From: Streptomyces sp. WP-1
Lineage (GTDB): Bacteria; Actinomycetota; Actinomycetes; Streptomycetales; Streptomycetaceae
Assembly: GCF_030450125.1 (NCBI RefSeq)
Contig: NZ_CP123923.1
Coordinates: 930,001 to 994,000 of the forward strand
Direction of reading: 5' to 3'
DNA length: 64,000 nucleotides
Each line of letters opens with the position of its first letter. Within the stretch, counting starts at the first letter, position 1. Positions 8,806-17,831 of the stretch are shown here, one piece after another. The notes below the pieces were generated by a model, which was not told the DNA's origin, did not search any database, and saw nothing but the letters and a program-made list of their open reading frames with translations. The translations under genes and the position numbers were made by a program.

Positions 8806-11088
8806 TCAGCGCGGCGCCGTGGTGTCGAAGGCCACGAAGCGGAGTTCGGAGGTGTAGCGGCGGTCCTGGTCGTCGGTGAGCCAGCTCTGTTCGGGGGTGG
8901 GGAGCATCTCGGTGAGGGTGACGGTCGCGGAGGGGTCCTTGCGGGCGAGGCGGCGCAGCGCCTTGGCGAGGATGGTGAGGTAGACGGGGCTGTCGAAGTC
9001 GACGTAGAACGGGCGGGATTCGGTCGGGGAGACGACGAAGACGTAGCGGGGCAGGCCGAGTTCGGCGCGCCATTGGCGGGCGGCCACGAAGCGGCGGGCC
9101 TCGTCCTTCTCGTCGGCGAAGGACGCGTGCGCGGCCGGCAGGCGCCAGGTCTCGCGGGCCACCACCATCCGGTCCAGGGTGACCCGAGGGGTGTGGTCGG
9201 CCCGGGGCAGGAGCTGGAAGAGGTCCATCGACAGGGTGGTCAGGACGTGCGAGAAGACGTCCAGCGCGGGGAACACGGAGCCGTCCGGGAGGCGGACGAC
9301 GAGGTCACCGTCCCGGTTCCGCACGGTCGCGTCGGCGCTGCGGATCGTCCGCGCGGGATCCGCGGTGAAGTCGGCGAGGGCCACCTGGTGGTCCTGGGGC
9401 CGTACGAGGGTGTGGCGGACCCGGGCCGACAGACGGGCGCGGTGCTCCTTGGGTATCAGGGGCATCAGACGGGGGCCGGGGTGGTCGCGGTCGGTCAGGG
9501 CGTGGAGTTCGGCGATGTCCGGGTGCTGGTAGGTGAACAGGGAGGCGCCCAACGTGTTGGACGCCATGTGGAGTTCGCCCAGGACCAGGGTGAAGTCGCC
9601 GCGCTCGATCGCCTCCGTGCCCTCGGCCGCGATCAGGACGTCCGGGCTCAGATAGCGGGCCGCCGTCCAGCCGTCGCCGCCGGACGCGAACCGCTCCCGG
9701 ACCGCCGACTCGATGTCGGCGGTCGACACGGCCACCCGGCGGGCGCCCTCCGGTACGGCCAGGATGTTCCCCCAGCGGGCGGCGAACTCCCCTTGCAGCT
9801 CGGCCGACTTGGCGCGGGCGGCGCCGTGCAGTACCGGGAGGCACGCGAACCAGAAGGAGGCGAGGTCGACCGGGCCCTCGGCGGCCAGGCGGTCGTGGAC
9901 GATCCGGATCTCCTTGCGGACGGTGGCGGCGAGTTCGGAGGTGAGCCAGGCCGCGCTGTCCATCAACAGCCTGAGCGGGTACAGGGCTTCGAGCATGCCG
10001 GGGCCGAGGCGGGCGGTGGCGGAGCGGCGGGTGTCGGAGTAGACCAGCGAGCGGCAGGGCGCGGTCGACGCGGACTTCTCCCGTACGGCGGCCGTGTCGG
10101 TGAGGTCGGTGAAGTCCTGTTCGAGGGCGGTGAGGGCCTGGACGAGGGAGTCCACGTCGGTGGCCGCCGCCACGGCGGCGCGGCCTCGTTCCAGCCGGTC
10201 CAGCGCCGCCAGGCCGCGGCGGCGGGGTCCGGGCGCGCCGACGGTCTCCAGCCAGGCGCGCAGGGCGCGGTCGGGGTGGGTGTCGGCGGGTATCTCCAGG
10301 CGCCAGACCACCCAGCGGCGGGCCACCAGGTCGGCCAGCACGGCGGGGACGTCGGTGTCCGGGAGTTCGGCGGCGATCGTCCGGGCCGGGCGGGCGCCGT
10401 CGCAGCGGGCGAGGACGGCCGCCGTCTCGGCGGGCACGGTGAGGGGGCGCCGTCCGGGGACGCGGACCCGGTCGCCGTCCAGCACGAGGAAGGGCACGCG
10501 GCGGGGGGCGGTCCACTCGCGCAGGGCGGGGTCGGCGTCCAGCGTCTTCGCGAGCGCGTCGACCCCCCAACTCGCCCAGTAGACATTGGATTTCGCGATC
10601 AGGCCGGTTCCGGGGTCCACGTCGGCCGTCCGGGTGCCGGAGTCCCAGCGGCCCCAGCCGACCGGTCCGAAGAAGCCGATGGTGTCGTTCTTCACGCAGA
10701 ACCGCTGCCAGTAGTGCGCGACCAGTTCCTCGCGCTGGCGCGGCATGCTGCTGCGGCTGTCCGCCGTCGGGGTCCAGCGCAGGAACGGGGCGATGCCGGA
10801 GGTGAGCACCGGCCGGTTCTGCCAGGCCACCGCCTCCCGGAAGGCCGGCGACCGGGCGATGTCCTGCAAGGTGTGCGCGGTCTCCACGGCCGCCTCCGTG
10901 AAGAGGCGGGCGAAGCCGGTCCACTCGGGGCCGTCGAGCGGTTCGCCGGCGCCGAACTTGTCGGCCGCCTCGGCCAGTCCGGGCGGGGCGAGGCGCAGCA
11001 CGCCGTCGGCGGGGAAGCCCGCCCCGCGCAGGGCGAACTGCTCCCACAGCCGCCAACGGCCGAGGGACGGCACGAGATCTTCGGTCAT
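8806..11088 (-). CDS. LanB-like protein 1, glutamylation domain only (PEARL-like)
   Basis: The 760-residue protein belongs to the lantibiotic dehydratase N-terminal family. Conserved blocks include WRLWEQFALRG near the start, SMPRQREELVAHYW with FCVKNDTIGFFGPVGWG, and VFVVSPTESRPFYVDFDS near the end. Full LanB enzymes are about 1000 residues, with a C-terminal elimination domain that is absent here. The size and content resemble split dehydratases or peptide aminoacyl-tRNA ligases (PEARLs), which use an aminoacyl-tRNA to modify a peptide. The gene is last of a five-gene operon with a free adenylation protein, a carrier protein and a PLP enzyme, so the acceptor may be carrier-bound rather than a ribosomal peptide (inference). 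AAGGAG precedes the ATG. Two blocks are identical in DNA to the paralogue at 14021-16345. Confidence 0.82.
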   Translation of the reverse strand: MTEDLVPSLGRWRLWEQFALRGAGFPADGVLRLAPPGLAEAADKFGAGEPLDGPEWTGFARLFTEAAVETAHTLQDIARSPAFREAVAWQNRPVLTSGIAPFLRWTPTADSRSSMPRQREELVAHYWQRFCVKNDTIGFFGPVGWGRWDSGTRTADVDPGTGLIAKSNVYWASWGVDALAKTLDADPALREWTAPRRVPFLVLDGDRVRVPGRRPLTVPAETAAVLARCDGARPARTIAAELPDTDVPAVLADLVARRWVVWRLEIPADTHPDRALRAWLETVGAPGPRRRGLAALDRLERGRAAVAAATDVDSLVQALTALEQDFTDLTDTAAVREKSASTAPCRSLVYSDTRRSATARLGPGMLEALYPLRLLMDSAAWLTSELAATVRKEIRIVHDRLAAEGPVDLASFWFACLPVLHGAARAKSAELQGEFAARWGNILAVPEGARRVAVSTADIESAVRERFASGGDGWTAARYLSPDVLIAAEGTEAIERGDFTLVLGELHMASNTLGASLFTYQHPDIAELHALTDRDHPGPRLMPLIPKEHRARLSARVRHTLVRPQDHQVALADFTADPARTIRSADATVRNRDGDLVVRLPDGSVFPALDVFSHVLTTLSMDLFQLLPRADHTPRVTLDRMVVARETWRLPAAHASFADEKDEARRFVAARQWRAELGLPRYVFVVSPTESRPFYVDFDSPVYLTILAKALRRLARKDPSATVTLTEMLPTPEQSWLTDDQDRRYTSELRFVAFDTTAPR

Positions 11089-11192
11089 GGCACGGCTCTC
11101 CTTGGCGAGCGCGGACGGACAGGGGCGACGACGGGGGACGGGACGCGTCGGGGGGAACGGGCGCGTCGGAGGGGTCGGAGGGTGGGGACGGG

Positions 11193-11465
11193 TCAGGCGG
11201 TGCCGTAGTCGGCCTCGACGACCTCGGCCAGCTCCAGCGGCGTCGGGTAGGCGAAGACCAGGGAGACCGGGACGTCGGCGCCGAGGATCTCCTGGAGGCG
11301 GCCGGTGATCTGGAACGCGGTGAGCGAGTCGCCGCCGGCCTCGTAGAAGTCGGTCTCGGCGGTGAGGTCGGGCAGGCGCAGCACGTCCCGGAAGATGTCG
11401 ACCAGCAGGTCGACGGTGACGGCGGGGGTGGCGACGGGGGCGGCGGTGGCGGCGTTCGGGGTCAT
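11193..11465 (-). CDS. Stand-alone peptidyl/acyl carrier protein
   Basis: This 90-residue protein is a free phosphopantetheine carrier. The attachment motif YEAGGDSLTAF places the modified serine at S47, followed by the usual helix 2/3 pattern and a VFAYPTPLELAEVV segment. The first 15 residues are an Ala/Pro/Thr-rich tail. It should be loaded by the adenylation protein encoded two genes upstream and activated by the nearby PPTase. GAAGGAG lies 8 nt before the ATG, and the gap from the PLP gene is 28 nt, so it is clearly in the same operon. The residue it carries is unknown. Confidence 0.9.
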   Translation of the reverse strand: MTPNAATAAPVATPAVTVDLLVDIFRDVLRLPDLTAETDFYEAGGDSLTAFQITGRLQEILGADVPVSLVFAYPTPLELAEVVEADYGTA

Positions 11466-11493
11466 GGCGTGGGCTCCTTCGTTTCCGTGCGGA

Positions 11494-12534
11494 TCAGATG
11501 TGGACGGTGCTGGTGGTGCCGGTACTGGTGCCGGTGTGGCTGTGGTGCGGGGTGTGCAGCCGGGCGGGGGTGTTGCCGCCCGAGACGATGGCCACGGCGC
11601 GTTCGCCGCGCCCGGCGCGCAGGGCGCCGGCCAGGGCGACGGCTCCGCTGGGTTCGGCGTCGACGCCGAGGCGGTGCAGCAGGGCGGTGGCGGCGAGGAT
11701 CTCCGCGTCGCCGACGGCGATCAGTTCGTCGACGCGGTTGCGGATGATGGGGTAGGGGACGGCTCCGGGGCTCTGGCCGCGCAGTCCGTCCGCGACGGTG
11801 GCGCAGGGCGGAAGGCGGACCGGGTGGCCGGCGGCCAGGGAGCGGGCGTAGCGCGGGGTGAGGGCGGGTTCGACGCCGACCACCCGGACCGGGTGGTCCG
11901 CGGCGGCCAGGCACAGGCCCGCGAGGAGTCCGCCGCCGCCGGTGGGGACGTACACCGTCTCCGTGCCGGGCGCGGCGGCCAGGAGTTCGAGGCCGACGGT
12001 GCCCTGTCCGGCGACGACCAGGGGGTGGTCGGAGGACGGGACGAGGACGGCTCCCTGCTCGGCCGCGAGGGCGCGGGCCCGTTCCTCCCGTTCCGCCACT
12101 CCCCCGCCCACCTGCACGGTCTCGGCGCCGAGCGCGCGGATGGCGGCGGCCTTCGACGGCATCGCGCCCGCCGCGAGGACGACGGTCAGCCGGATGCCGA
12201 GCGTCCGGGCGATCCGGGCGAGGGCGATGCCGTGGTTCCCGGAGGAGCCGGTGACGACCCGGTCGGCGCCGAGCGCGAGGACGGCGTTGGCGGCGCCGCG
12301 CATCTTGAACGAGCCGCCGAGCTGGAGGTGTTCGGCCTTCAGCAGCAGCCCCGTCCCGTGCGCGGCGGTCACCGGGCCGCGCAGCAGGGGGGTTTGGACG
12401 ATGTACGGCGCGATGCGGGAGGCGGCGGCCAGGAGGTCGGCCCTGCCCGGCGCCGCGGCGGCGGACACCGGCCGGACGGCGCCGGTCCAGGGTCCGGCCG
12501 TACCCGTGGCCGCCCCCACCTCCGTCGTGCTCAT
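11494..12534 (-). CDS. PLP-dependent threonine dehydratase/serine racemase-like enzyme
   Basis: The 346-residue fold-type II PLP enzyme has the Schiff-base lysine K77 in GGSFKMRGA, the substrate-carboxylate loop SSGNHG and the PLP-phosphate loop GGGGLLAG. These are typical of serine/threonine dehydratases and serine racemases. It has no C-terminal ACT regulatory domain, as in catabolic or biosynthetic-cluster versions. It could make a 2-oxo acid, a D-amino acid, or a beta-substituted amino acid for the assembly line; sequence alone does not decide. Its ATG overlaps the adenylation gene stop as ATGA, which ties it to that operon. The first 30 residues are a poorly conserved Ala/Gly/Thr-rich extension. 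Confidence 0.85.
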   Translation of the reverse strand: MSTTEVGAATGTAGPWTGAVRPVSAAAAPGRADLLAAASRIAPYIVQTPLLRGPVTAAHGTGLLLKAEHLQLGGSFKMRGAANAVLALGADRVVTGSSGNHGIALARIARTLGIRLTVVLAAGAMPSKAAAIRALGAETVQVGGGVAEREERARALAAEQGAVLVPSSDHPLVVAGQGTVGLELLAAAPGTETVYVPTGGGGLLAGLCLAAADHPVRVVGVEPALTPRYARSLAAGHPVRLPPCATVADGLRGQSPGAVPYPIIRNRVDELIAVGDAEILAATALLHRLGVDAEPSGAVALAGALRAGRGERAVAIVSGGNTPARLHTPHHSHTGTSTGTTSTVHI

Positions 12535-14021
12535 CCCAGCCTCCCGCCAGCCAGCACCCGGCGGTCGGCCTTGCCCGCACGCGTCGTCGGCAGCGCCTCA
12601 AGGCGTACGAAGCGGCGCGGCATCAGATGCGGGGGCAGGGTGCGGGCGAGGTGGCGGCGCAGGGTGGCGTCCGTCGTGTCCGACAGGGCGCCGGTGACAT
12701 GGGCGAGCAGGTGGACGCGGCCCAGGTCGTCGGTGTGCGGGGTGACGACCGCGCCGGTGACGCCGGGGTGGGAGAGCAGGGCGCCCTCGATCTCGGCGGG
12801 GTCGACGCGGTAGCCGCGGATCTTGAGCTGGCGGTCGGTGCGGCCGGTGTAGCGCAGTCCGCCGGGGCCCCAGTGGCCGAGGTCGCCGGTGCGGTAGAGG
12901 CGGGAGCCGGGCGGGCCGAGGGGGTCGGGGACGAACGCGGCGGCGGTGCGGGCGGGTTGGCCGCCGTAGCCGCGGGTCACTCCGGCGCCGCCGATGTAGA
13001 CCTCGCCGACCGTGCCGTCGGGGACCGGGGCGAGGCCGGCGTCCAGGACGCGGACGACGGTGCCCTCGCGCGGGGTGCCGACGAGGTCGGTGGTGGGGTC
13101 GGGGGCGGCGGGCACGCTGTGCCGGGTGGTGGTCATGGTGCACTCGGTGGGCCCGTACTGGTTGACGAGCCGGCCGGGTACGAGGCTCCGGCCGCCCGCG
13201 GCGAGGAAGGGCCGCAGGGATTCGCCGCTGGAGGCGACCAGTTCGACGCCCGCGAGGGGTTCGGTGAGGCCGGTCTGTCCGCCGAGGTGGGTGAGGAAGG
13301 ACGGGGTGACGCTGAGCAGCGCGGTCACCCCGTGGTCGCGGACGGTGGCGGCGAACTCCGCGGGGCGCAGCAGCCGGGCGCGCTCCACGATCACCAGCCG
13401 GGCGCCCGCCAGCAGCGGTACGAAGGTGTCCCGGATGGAGGCGTCGTAGCCGAGCGGCGCGGTCTGGAGGGCCACGGTGTCCGGGCCGAGGCCGAAGGCC
13501 CGTGCGGTGTCGCGGAGATAGGCGTCGAGGTGCGCGTGTTCGACGAGTACGGCGCTGGGTTCACCGGTGCTGCCTGAGGTGTGGCTGACGTAGGCGAGAG
13601 CCTGGGGGTCGGCGCCCGCGTCCGGGAGCGGGCCGTCCGGAGCTGTCTCCTGGTCCAACAGGAGGGTGGGCACGCCCAGGTCGAGCGCCGGAGCGAGGGT
13701 GGAGTGGGTGAGCAGCAGCCGGGCGCCGGAGCTGCGGACGAAGGCGGCCAGCCGTTCGCGGGGCTGGCTCACGTCCAGGGTGAGGAAGGCGGCGCCGCAG
13801 CGCAACACGGCGGCCATGGCGGCGACCGCGTCGGTGCCGTGCTCGACGGCCACGGCGCAGACGGTCTCGGGGCGGGCGCCGTGGGCGCGCAGCAGGCGGG
13901 CGATCTCCTCGGTCCGGGTGGCCAGCCGGGCGTACGACACCTCGCCGGCCGGGGTGCTCAGGGCGGTGCGGCCGGGGTGGCGCAGGGCGTGCGCGGCGAT
14001 GTCGTCGGCGACCGTGCGCAT
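12531..14021 (-). CDS. Stand-alone NRPS adenylation protein
   Basis: This 496-residue AMP-forming enzyme contains A-domain cores A1 to A10 (A7 in LYRTGDLG, A8 in RTDRQLKIRGYRVDPAEIE, A10 in TTRAGKADR) and no fused carrier domain. The A3 loop reads TSGSTGEPSAV, so the usual PKG lysine is replaced by Ser. By alignment to the PheA pocket I read the code D-A-R-S-V-S-Q-M-T plus the A10 Lys, which matches no code I know. It should load the free carrier protein encoded downstream. The nearby MbtH protein may support it. The start codon ATG shares one base with the stop of LanB-like 2 (TGATG), showing translational coupling. Confidence 0.88.
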   Translation of the reverse strand: MRTVADDIAAHALRHPGRTALSTPAGEVSYARLATRTEEIARLLRAHGARPETVCAVAVEHGTDAVAAMAAVLRCGAAFLTLDVSQPRERLAAFVRSSGARLLLTHSTLAPALDLGVPTLLLDQETAPDGPLPDAGADPQALAYVSHTSGSTGEPSAVLVEHAHLDAYLRDTARAFGLGPDTVALQTAPLGYDASIRDTFVPLLAGARLVIVERARLLRPAEFAATVRDHGVTALLSVTPSFLTHLGGQTGLTEPLAGVELVASSGESLRPFLAAGGRSLVPGRLVNQYGPTECTMTTTRHSVPAAPDPTTDLVGTPREGTVVRVLDAGLAPVPDGTVGEVYIGGAGVTRGYGGQPARTAAAFVPDPLGPPGSRLYRTGDLGHWGPGGLRYTGRTDRQLKIRGYRVDPAEIEGALLSHPGVTGAVVTPHTDDLGRVHLLAHVTGALSDTTDATLRRHLARTLPPHLMPRRFVRLEALPTTRAGKADRRVLAGGRLG

Positions 14022-16345
14022 CACTGCTCCCCCGCGTCGGCCACGGTCATGTCGACGGCCACGAAGCGGAGTTCGGAGGTGTAGCGGCTGCCCTCGTCGT
14101 CGGTGAGCCAGGCCTGCTCGGGAGTGGGCAGCATCTCGCTGACCTTGAGCCGGGCGCCGGGGTCCTTGCGGGCGAGCCTGCGGGCCGCCTTGGCGAGGAT
14201 GGTGAGGTAGACGGGGCTGTCGAAGTCGACGTAGAACGGCCGGGGTTCGGTCGGCGAGACCACGAACACGAACCGGGGCAGCTCGTGCCGGCGCTGCCAG
14301 TGCCGGGCCTTCACGAACCGGGCGGCCTCCGTCTTCTCGTCGGCGAAGCCCACCTCGGAGACAGGCAGTTGCCAGGTCTCGCGGGCCACGGTCATCCGGC
14401 CGAGGGTGATGCGCGGGGTGTGCTCGCCCTCGGGGCGCAGGGTGAAGCGGTCCATGACGCGCTGGGTGAGGGTGTTGGCGTAGGCGTCGAGCACGTCGTA
14501 CGCGGTGCCGTCGGGCAGGACCGCGGTGAGCCGCCCGGCCCGGTCCTCGACCCGGACGTCGGCGCTGAGCACGGTGCGCGGGCGGTGCGGGTCGCCGGTC
14601 TGGTCGACCAGGGCGACGTAGTGGTCCTGGGGCCGGTCCAGGGAGGGCCGGCTGCGGGTGGACCACTTCAGGGGCAGCTCCTTGGGCAGCATGGGCAGCA
14701 GGCGCGGGCCGGGGAAGTCGCGGGTGGTCTCGGCGAGCAGCTCGTCGCGGTCGGGGTGCTGGTGCACGAACAGGGAGGCGCCCATGGTGTTCAGCGCGCA
14801 GTGCATCTCGCCGAGGACGAGGTCCACGTCGCCGCGGGCGAGGGCGTCCTCGTCGGCGGCGACCACCAGTACGTCGGGGCTGATGTAGCGGGCGAGGGAC
14901 CAGCCGGCGCCGGGCTCGTCGAACTCGCGGCGGACCCGTTCGGCCAGCTCGGCGGTGGTCACCCGGACCCGGCGCACGCCCTCGGGCAGTTCGAGGACGC
15001 GGGCCCATCTGGCGCGCAGTTCCGCCTGGACGGCGTCGATGAGGTCGCCCGCGTCGGGGTGCGGGGAGGGCAGGGTGTGCAGCCACAGGGTGCCCAGGTC
15101 GACCTGTGCGCCGTCGGCGCTCAGCCGCTCGTACACGGTGTGCAGGCGGGCGCGGACGGCCTCGGCGAAGCGGTTGGTCATCCAGCGGGCGGCGGTCAGG
15201 CACAGCTGGAGCGGTTCGAGGTGGTCGAGCAGTGCCGCGCCGGTGGTGGCGGTGGCCGCGCGACGGGCGTCGGAGTACACCAACCCCCGGCAGGGCGCGG
15301 TGCGTTCGCCCTTGGCACGCTGGGCCTCGCTGTCGGTAAGCGCGGCGAATTCGGCCTCCAGCGCGGTGATCGCGGCGGTCAGCGCGGTGGCGTCCTCGCC
15401 GGCGGCGCGCACGGCGTCCCGGCCGCGTTCCAGTACGGCGAGGCGCTCCAACGCCCCTTCGCGCGCAGCCTGTTCGGGGACGCGCTCCAGGATCTCGCGC
15501 AGGGCGCGGTCGGGGTGGGTGGCGGCGGGCACCTCCAGCCGCCACTGCACCCAGCGGCGGGAGATCAGGTCCCGTACGACCTGGGTGACCTCGTCCTCGG
15601 GCAGGCCGAGTTCGGCGGCGACGGCGGGCAGGTGCCGGGTGCCGTCGCAGCGTTCCAGTACGGCGCGTTCGCGGTCGCCGATCTGCCGGGCGGGGCGGCC
15701 GGGCACCTGGACCGTGCCGTCGGCGCAGCGCACGAACGACACCCGGCGCGGCGGGATCCAGCGCATCAGCGCGCTGTCCGCGGCCAGGACCTTCGCCAGG
15801 GCGTCGATCGCCCAGCCGGAGAAGTACACCTCCCGGGCGGCGAGGAAGCCGTCGCCGGGGGTGACGGCGACGCCGCCCCGGTCGGCCAGGTCCCAGTGGC
15901 CCCAGCCGACCGGGCCGAAGAAGCCGATGGTGTCGTTCTTCACGCAGAACCGCTGCCAGTAGTGCGCGACCAGTTCCTCGCGCTGGCGCGGCATGCTGCT
16001 GCGGCTGTCCGCGGTCGGGGTCCAGCGCAGGAAGGGGGCGATGCCGGTGCGCAGGACGGCGGGGTTCTGCCAGGCGAGCGCGGCCTGGAAGCGGGGCCGG
16101 GCGGCGATCTCCTGGAGGTAGCGCGCGGTGTCCACGGCGGCGGTCGCGAGGTCTTCCGTGAAGGCGGCCCACTCGGGCCCGGCCAGCTCGGTGCCGGGGC
16201 CGAACTTGTCGGCGGCCTCGGCGAGTCCGGGCGGGGCGAGGCGCAGCACGCCGTCGGCGGGGAAGCCGGGGCCGCGGAGCGCGAACTGCTCCCACAGCCG
16301 CCAGCCTCCGCCCGGCAGCAGGACAGGTGCGTGCTCGTCCGACAT
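14021..16345 (-). CDS. LanB-like protein 2, glutamylation domain only (PEARL-like)
   Basis: The 774-residue paralogue of the 8806-11088 protein shares all its main blocks: WRLWEQFALRG, SMPRQREELVAHYW, KNDTIGFFGPVGWG and VFVVSPTEPRPFYVDFDS. Again there is no C-terminal elimination domain, so it cannot be a complete LanB dehydratase. It is the first gene of the five-gene minus-strand operon, with AAGGAG 7 nt before the ATG, and is coupled to the adenylation gene. Having two copies in one operon suggests two successive tRNA-dependent steps or a heterodimer (inference). A 98-bp stretch (15915-16012) is identical to 10667-10764 in the sister gene. The divergent promoter region to MbtH is 16346-16589. 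Confidence 0.82.
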   Translation of the reverse strand: MSDEHAPVLLPGGGWRLWEQFALRGPGFPADGVLRLAPPGLAEAADKFGPGTELAGPEWAAFTEDLATAAVDTARYLQEIAARPRFQAALAWQNPAVLRTGIAPFLRWTPTADSRSSMPRQREELVAHYWQRFCVKNDTIGFFGPVGWGHWDLADRGGVAVTPGDGFLAAREVYFSGWAIDALAKVLAADSALMRWIPPRRVSFVRCADGTVQVPGRPARQIGDRERAVLERCDGTRHLPAVAAELGLPEDEVTQVVRDLISRRWVQWRLEVPAATHPDRALREILERVPEQAAREGALERLAVLERGRDAVRAAGEDATALTAAITALEAEFAALTDSEAQRAKGERTAPCRGLVYSDARRAATATTGAALLDHLEPLQLCLTAARWMTNRFAEAVRARLHTVYERLSADGAQVDLGTLWLHTLPSPHPDAGDLIDAVQAELRARWARVLELPEGVRRVRVTTAELAERVRREFDEPGAGWSLARYISPDVLVVAADEDALARGDVDLVLGEMHCALNTMGASLFVHQHPDRDELLAETTRDFPGPRLLPMLPKELPLKWSTRSRPSLDRPQDHYVALVDQTGDPHRPRTVLSADVRVEDRAGRLTAVLPDGTAYDVLDAYANTLTQRVMDRFTLRPEGEHTPRITLGRMTVARETWQLPVSEVGFADEKTEAARFVKARHWQRRHELPRFVFVVSPTEPRPFYVDFDSPVYLTILAKAARRLARKDPGARLKVSEMLPTPEQAWLTDDEGSRYTSELRFVAVDMTVADAGEQ

Positions 16346-16589
16346 CGCGTGCTCCTTCCGAATGGGGTGCGCGGGCAATCGCGTGGCCCGGGGTTTCCGG
16401 GGTGCCGGGCGGCCCGCGACCGAAGAGCACGGTCCCGCGTCGGGGCGGTGGGTCACCAGGGAAGTTCCGGCAGCAACGGGTGCCACCACTGCGGCGTGTT
16501 CGTCCCTGACCGGGCGGGGCGGGGGCCGGGCACTCTTGCGTCGCCGGACCCTGATCCGCGTCCGGCCCATCACCTGCGGGAGGTTCACC

Positions 16590-16841
16590 GTGACGCAATC
16601 CGACTCCGCGAACGGCACCGGCGGCGACGAGGTCCGCCCCGGCGCCGAGGACGTGTATCTCGTGGTGCGCAACGACGAGGAGCAGTACTCGATCTGGCGG
16701 GCGGACCGCGAGCTGCCGGCCGGCTGGCACCGGGAGGGCCGCGAGGGCAGCCGGCAGGAGTGCCTGGACCACATCGACGCCGTCTGGACGGACATGCGCC
16801 CGCTGAGCCTGCGCCGCCGGCTCGCCGGGGCCGATGTCTGA
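16590..16841 (+). CDS. MbtH-like protein
   Basis: The 83-residue protein shows the MbtH signature: YSIWRADRELPAGW, then a Leu (in ECLDHIDAV) and WTDMRP near the C-terminus. MbtH proteins bind the adenylation domains of NRPSs and are often needed for their folding or activity. It is most likely a partner of the NRPS A domains at 29.7-43.3 kb and possibly of the free adenylation protein at 12531-14021. The N-terminal 15 residues are a non-conserved Gly/Ser/Asp extension. The GTG start has GGGAGG 6 nt upstream. It opens a two-gene unit with the PPTase. Confidence 0.92.
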   Translation: MTQSDSANGTGGDEVRPGAEDVYLVVRNDEEQYSIWRADRELPAGWHREGREGSRQECLDHIDAVWTDMRPLSLRRRLAGADV

Positions 16842-17745
16842 GGTCCGGCCGGCCCTGGTGCCGGCCAGGCCGGCCAACGCACCGCCGACAGCGGGCGCGC
16901 ATGACGTACCGTCAATTCGGATGTCCGCAAAAGGGGTTGGTCTACTGACGACGGCGGAGTCGGGTGACGTGCTCACGGTCCCCGGCACGTCACCGGAACC
17001 GAACGGCTCACCGCTGTCGGCCGCGCCCCCCGGCCCCCTGTGCCCCGCTCTCCTGGACCTGCCCGGCCCGCAGTACCCGCCGTACCCCGTCGGCCCCCGG
17101 CCGCTGCGCGGTCCGCTGGAGCTGTATCTGACCGAGGTCGGCAGCCAGGACGACCGGTCGCTGCTGCGCGCCCAGGAGTTGCTGGACGCGCAGGAGCGGG
17201 CGCGGGCCCGTGCGTTCCGGCGGCCCCGGGACCGGGACGCGTACGTGATCGCGCATGCCACGCTGCGCGCCCTGCTCAGCCCCCTGCTGGGTGTCCCGGC
17301 GGACGAGCTGCCGCTGACGCGGGAGCCGTGCGCGGGCTGCGGGGGCCCGCACGGGCGGCCCGCGCTGCGCACCTCGGGGGTGCACTTCTCCCTGTCGCAC
17401 AGCGGGGACCTGGTACTGGTGGCGCTCGCCGGCGCCCCGGTCGGGGTCGATGTGGAGGGCGTGGCCACCGTGGAGGCGGTGCGCAGCGCGCAGTGCGCGC
17501 TGCACGCGGCGGAGGTGGCGGAGCTGGCCCGGCTCCCGGCACACGAGCGGCAGGCGGCCTTCACCCGGACCTGGGTGCGCAAGGAGGCGTATCTCAAGGG
17601 GCTGGGGACGGGGCTGGTGCGCGATCCGGCCCTGGACCACGTCGGCACCGGACCACGGCCGGTGTCGCCGTCGCCGGACTGGAACCTGCGGGACGTGCTC
17701 GTCCCGGCGGGGTACGCGGCGGCCGTGGCGCTGCGACGGGAGTGA
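16834..17745 (+). CDS. Sfp-type 4'-phosphopantetheinyl transferase
   Basis: The protein carries the two PPTase metal/CoA motifs: VGVDVE and the later WVRKEAYLKGLGTGL block. This marks a Sfp-type enzyme that converts apo carrier proteins to the holo form. Here the likely clients are the free carrier protein and the four NRPS carrier domains. A Cys pair (CAGCGGPHG) sits mid-protein, as in many Streptomyces homologues. The ATG at 16834 overlaps the MbtH stop, giving 303 residues. The first 60 or so residues look unconserved, so the ATG at 16921 (274 residues) is possible, although it has no good ribosome site. A strong terminator follows. Confidence 0.88.
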   Translation: MSEVRPALVPARPANAPPTAGAHDVPSIRMSAKGVGLLTTAESGDVLTVPGTSPEPNGSPLSAAPPGPLCPALLDLPGPQYPPYPVGPRPLRGPLELYLTEVGSQDDRSLLRAQELLDAQERARARAFRRPRDRDAYVIAHATLRALLSPLLGVPADELPLTREPCAGCGGPHGRPALRTSGVHFSLSHSGDLVLVALAGAPVGVDVEGVATVEAVRSAQCALHAAEVAELARLPAHERQAAFTRTWVRKEAYLKGLGTGLVRDPALDHVGTGPRPVSPSPDWNLRDVLVPAGYAAAVALRRE

Positions 17746-17774
17746 GGGCGCGACGGGAGCAGCGCACGCGAAGA

Positions 17775-17808
17775 CGGCGGGGACCGGTCCGACGACCGGT
17801 CCCCGCCG
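17775..17808 (+). terminator. 15-bp terminator hairpin after PPTase gene
   Basis: Arms 17775-17789 and 17794-17808 are perfect complements with a 4-nt loop, 30 nt after the PPTase stop codon. Confidence 0.85.
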
Positions 17809-17831
17809 CGTTGTCCCCCACCTGTCTTCGC

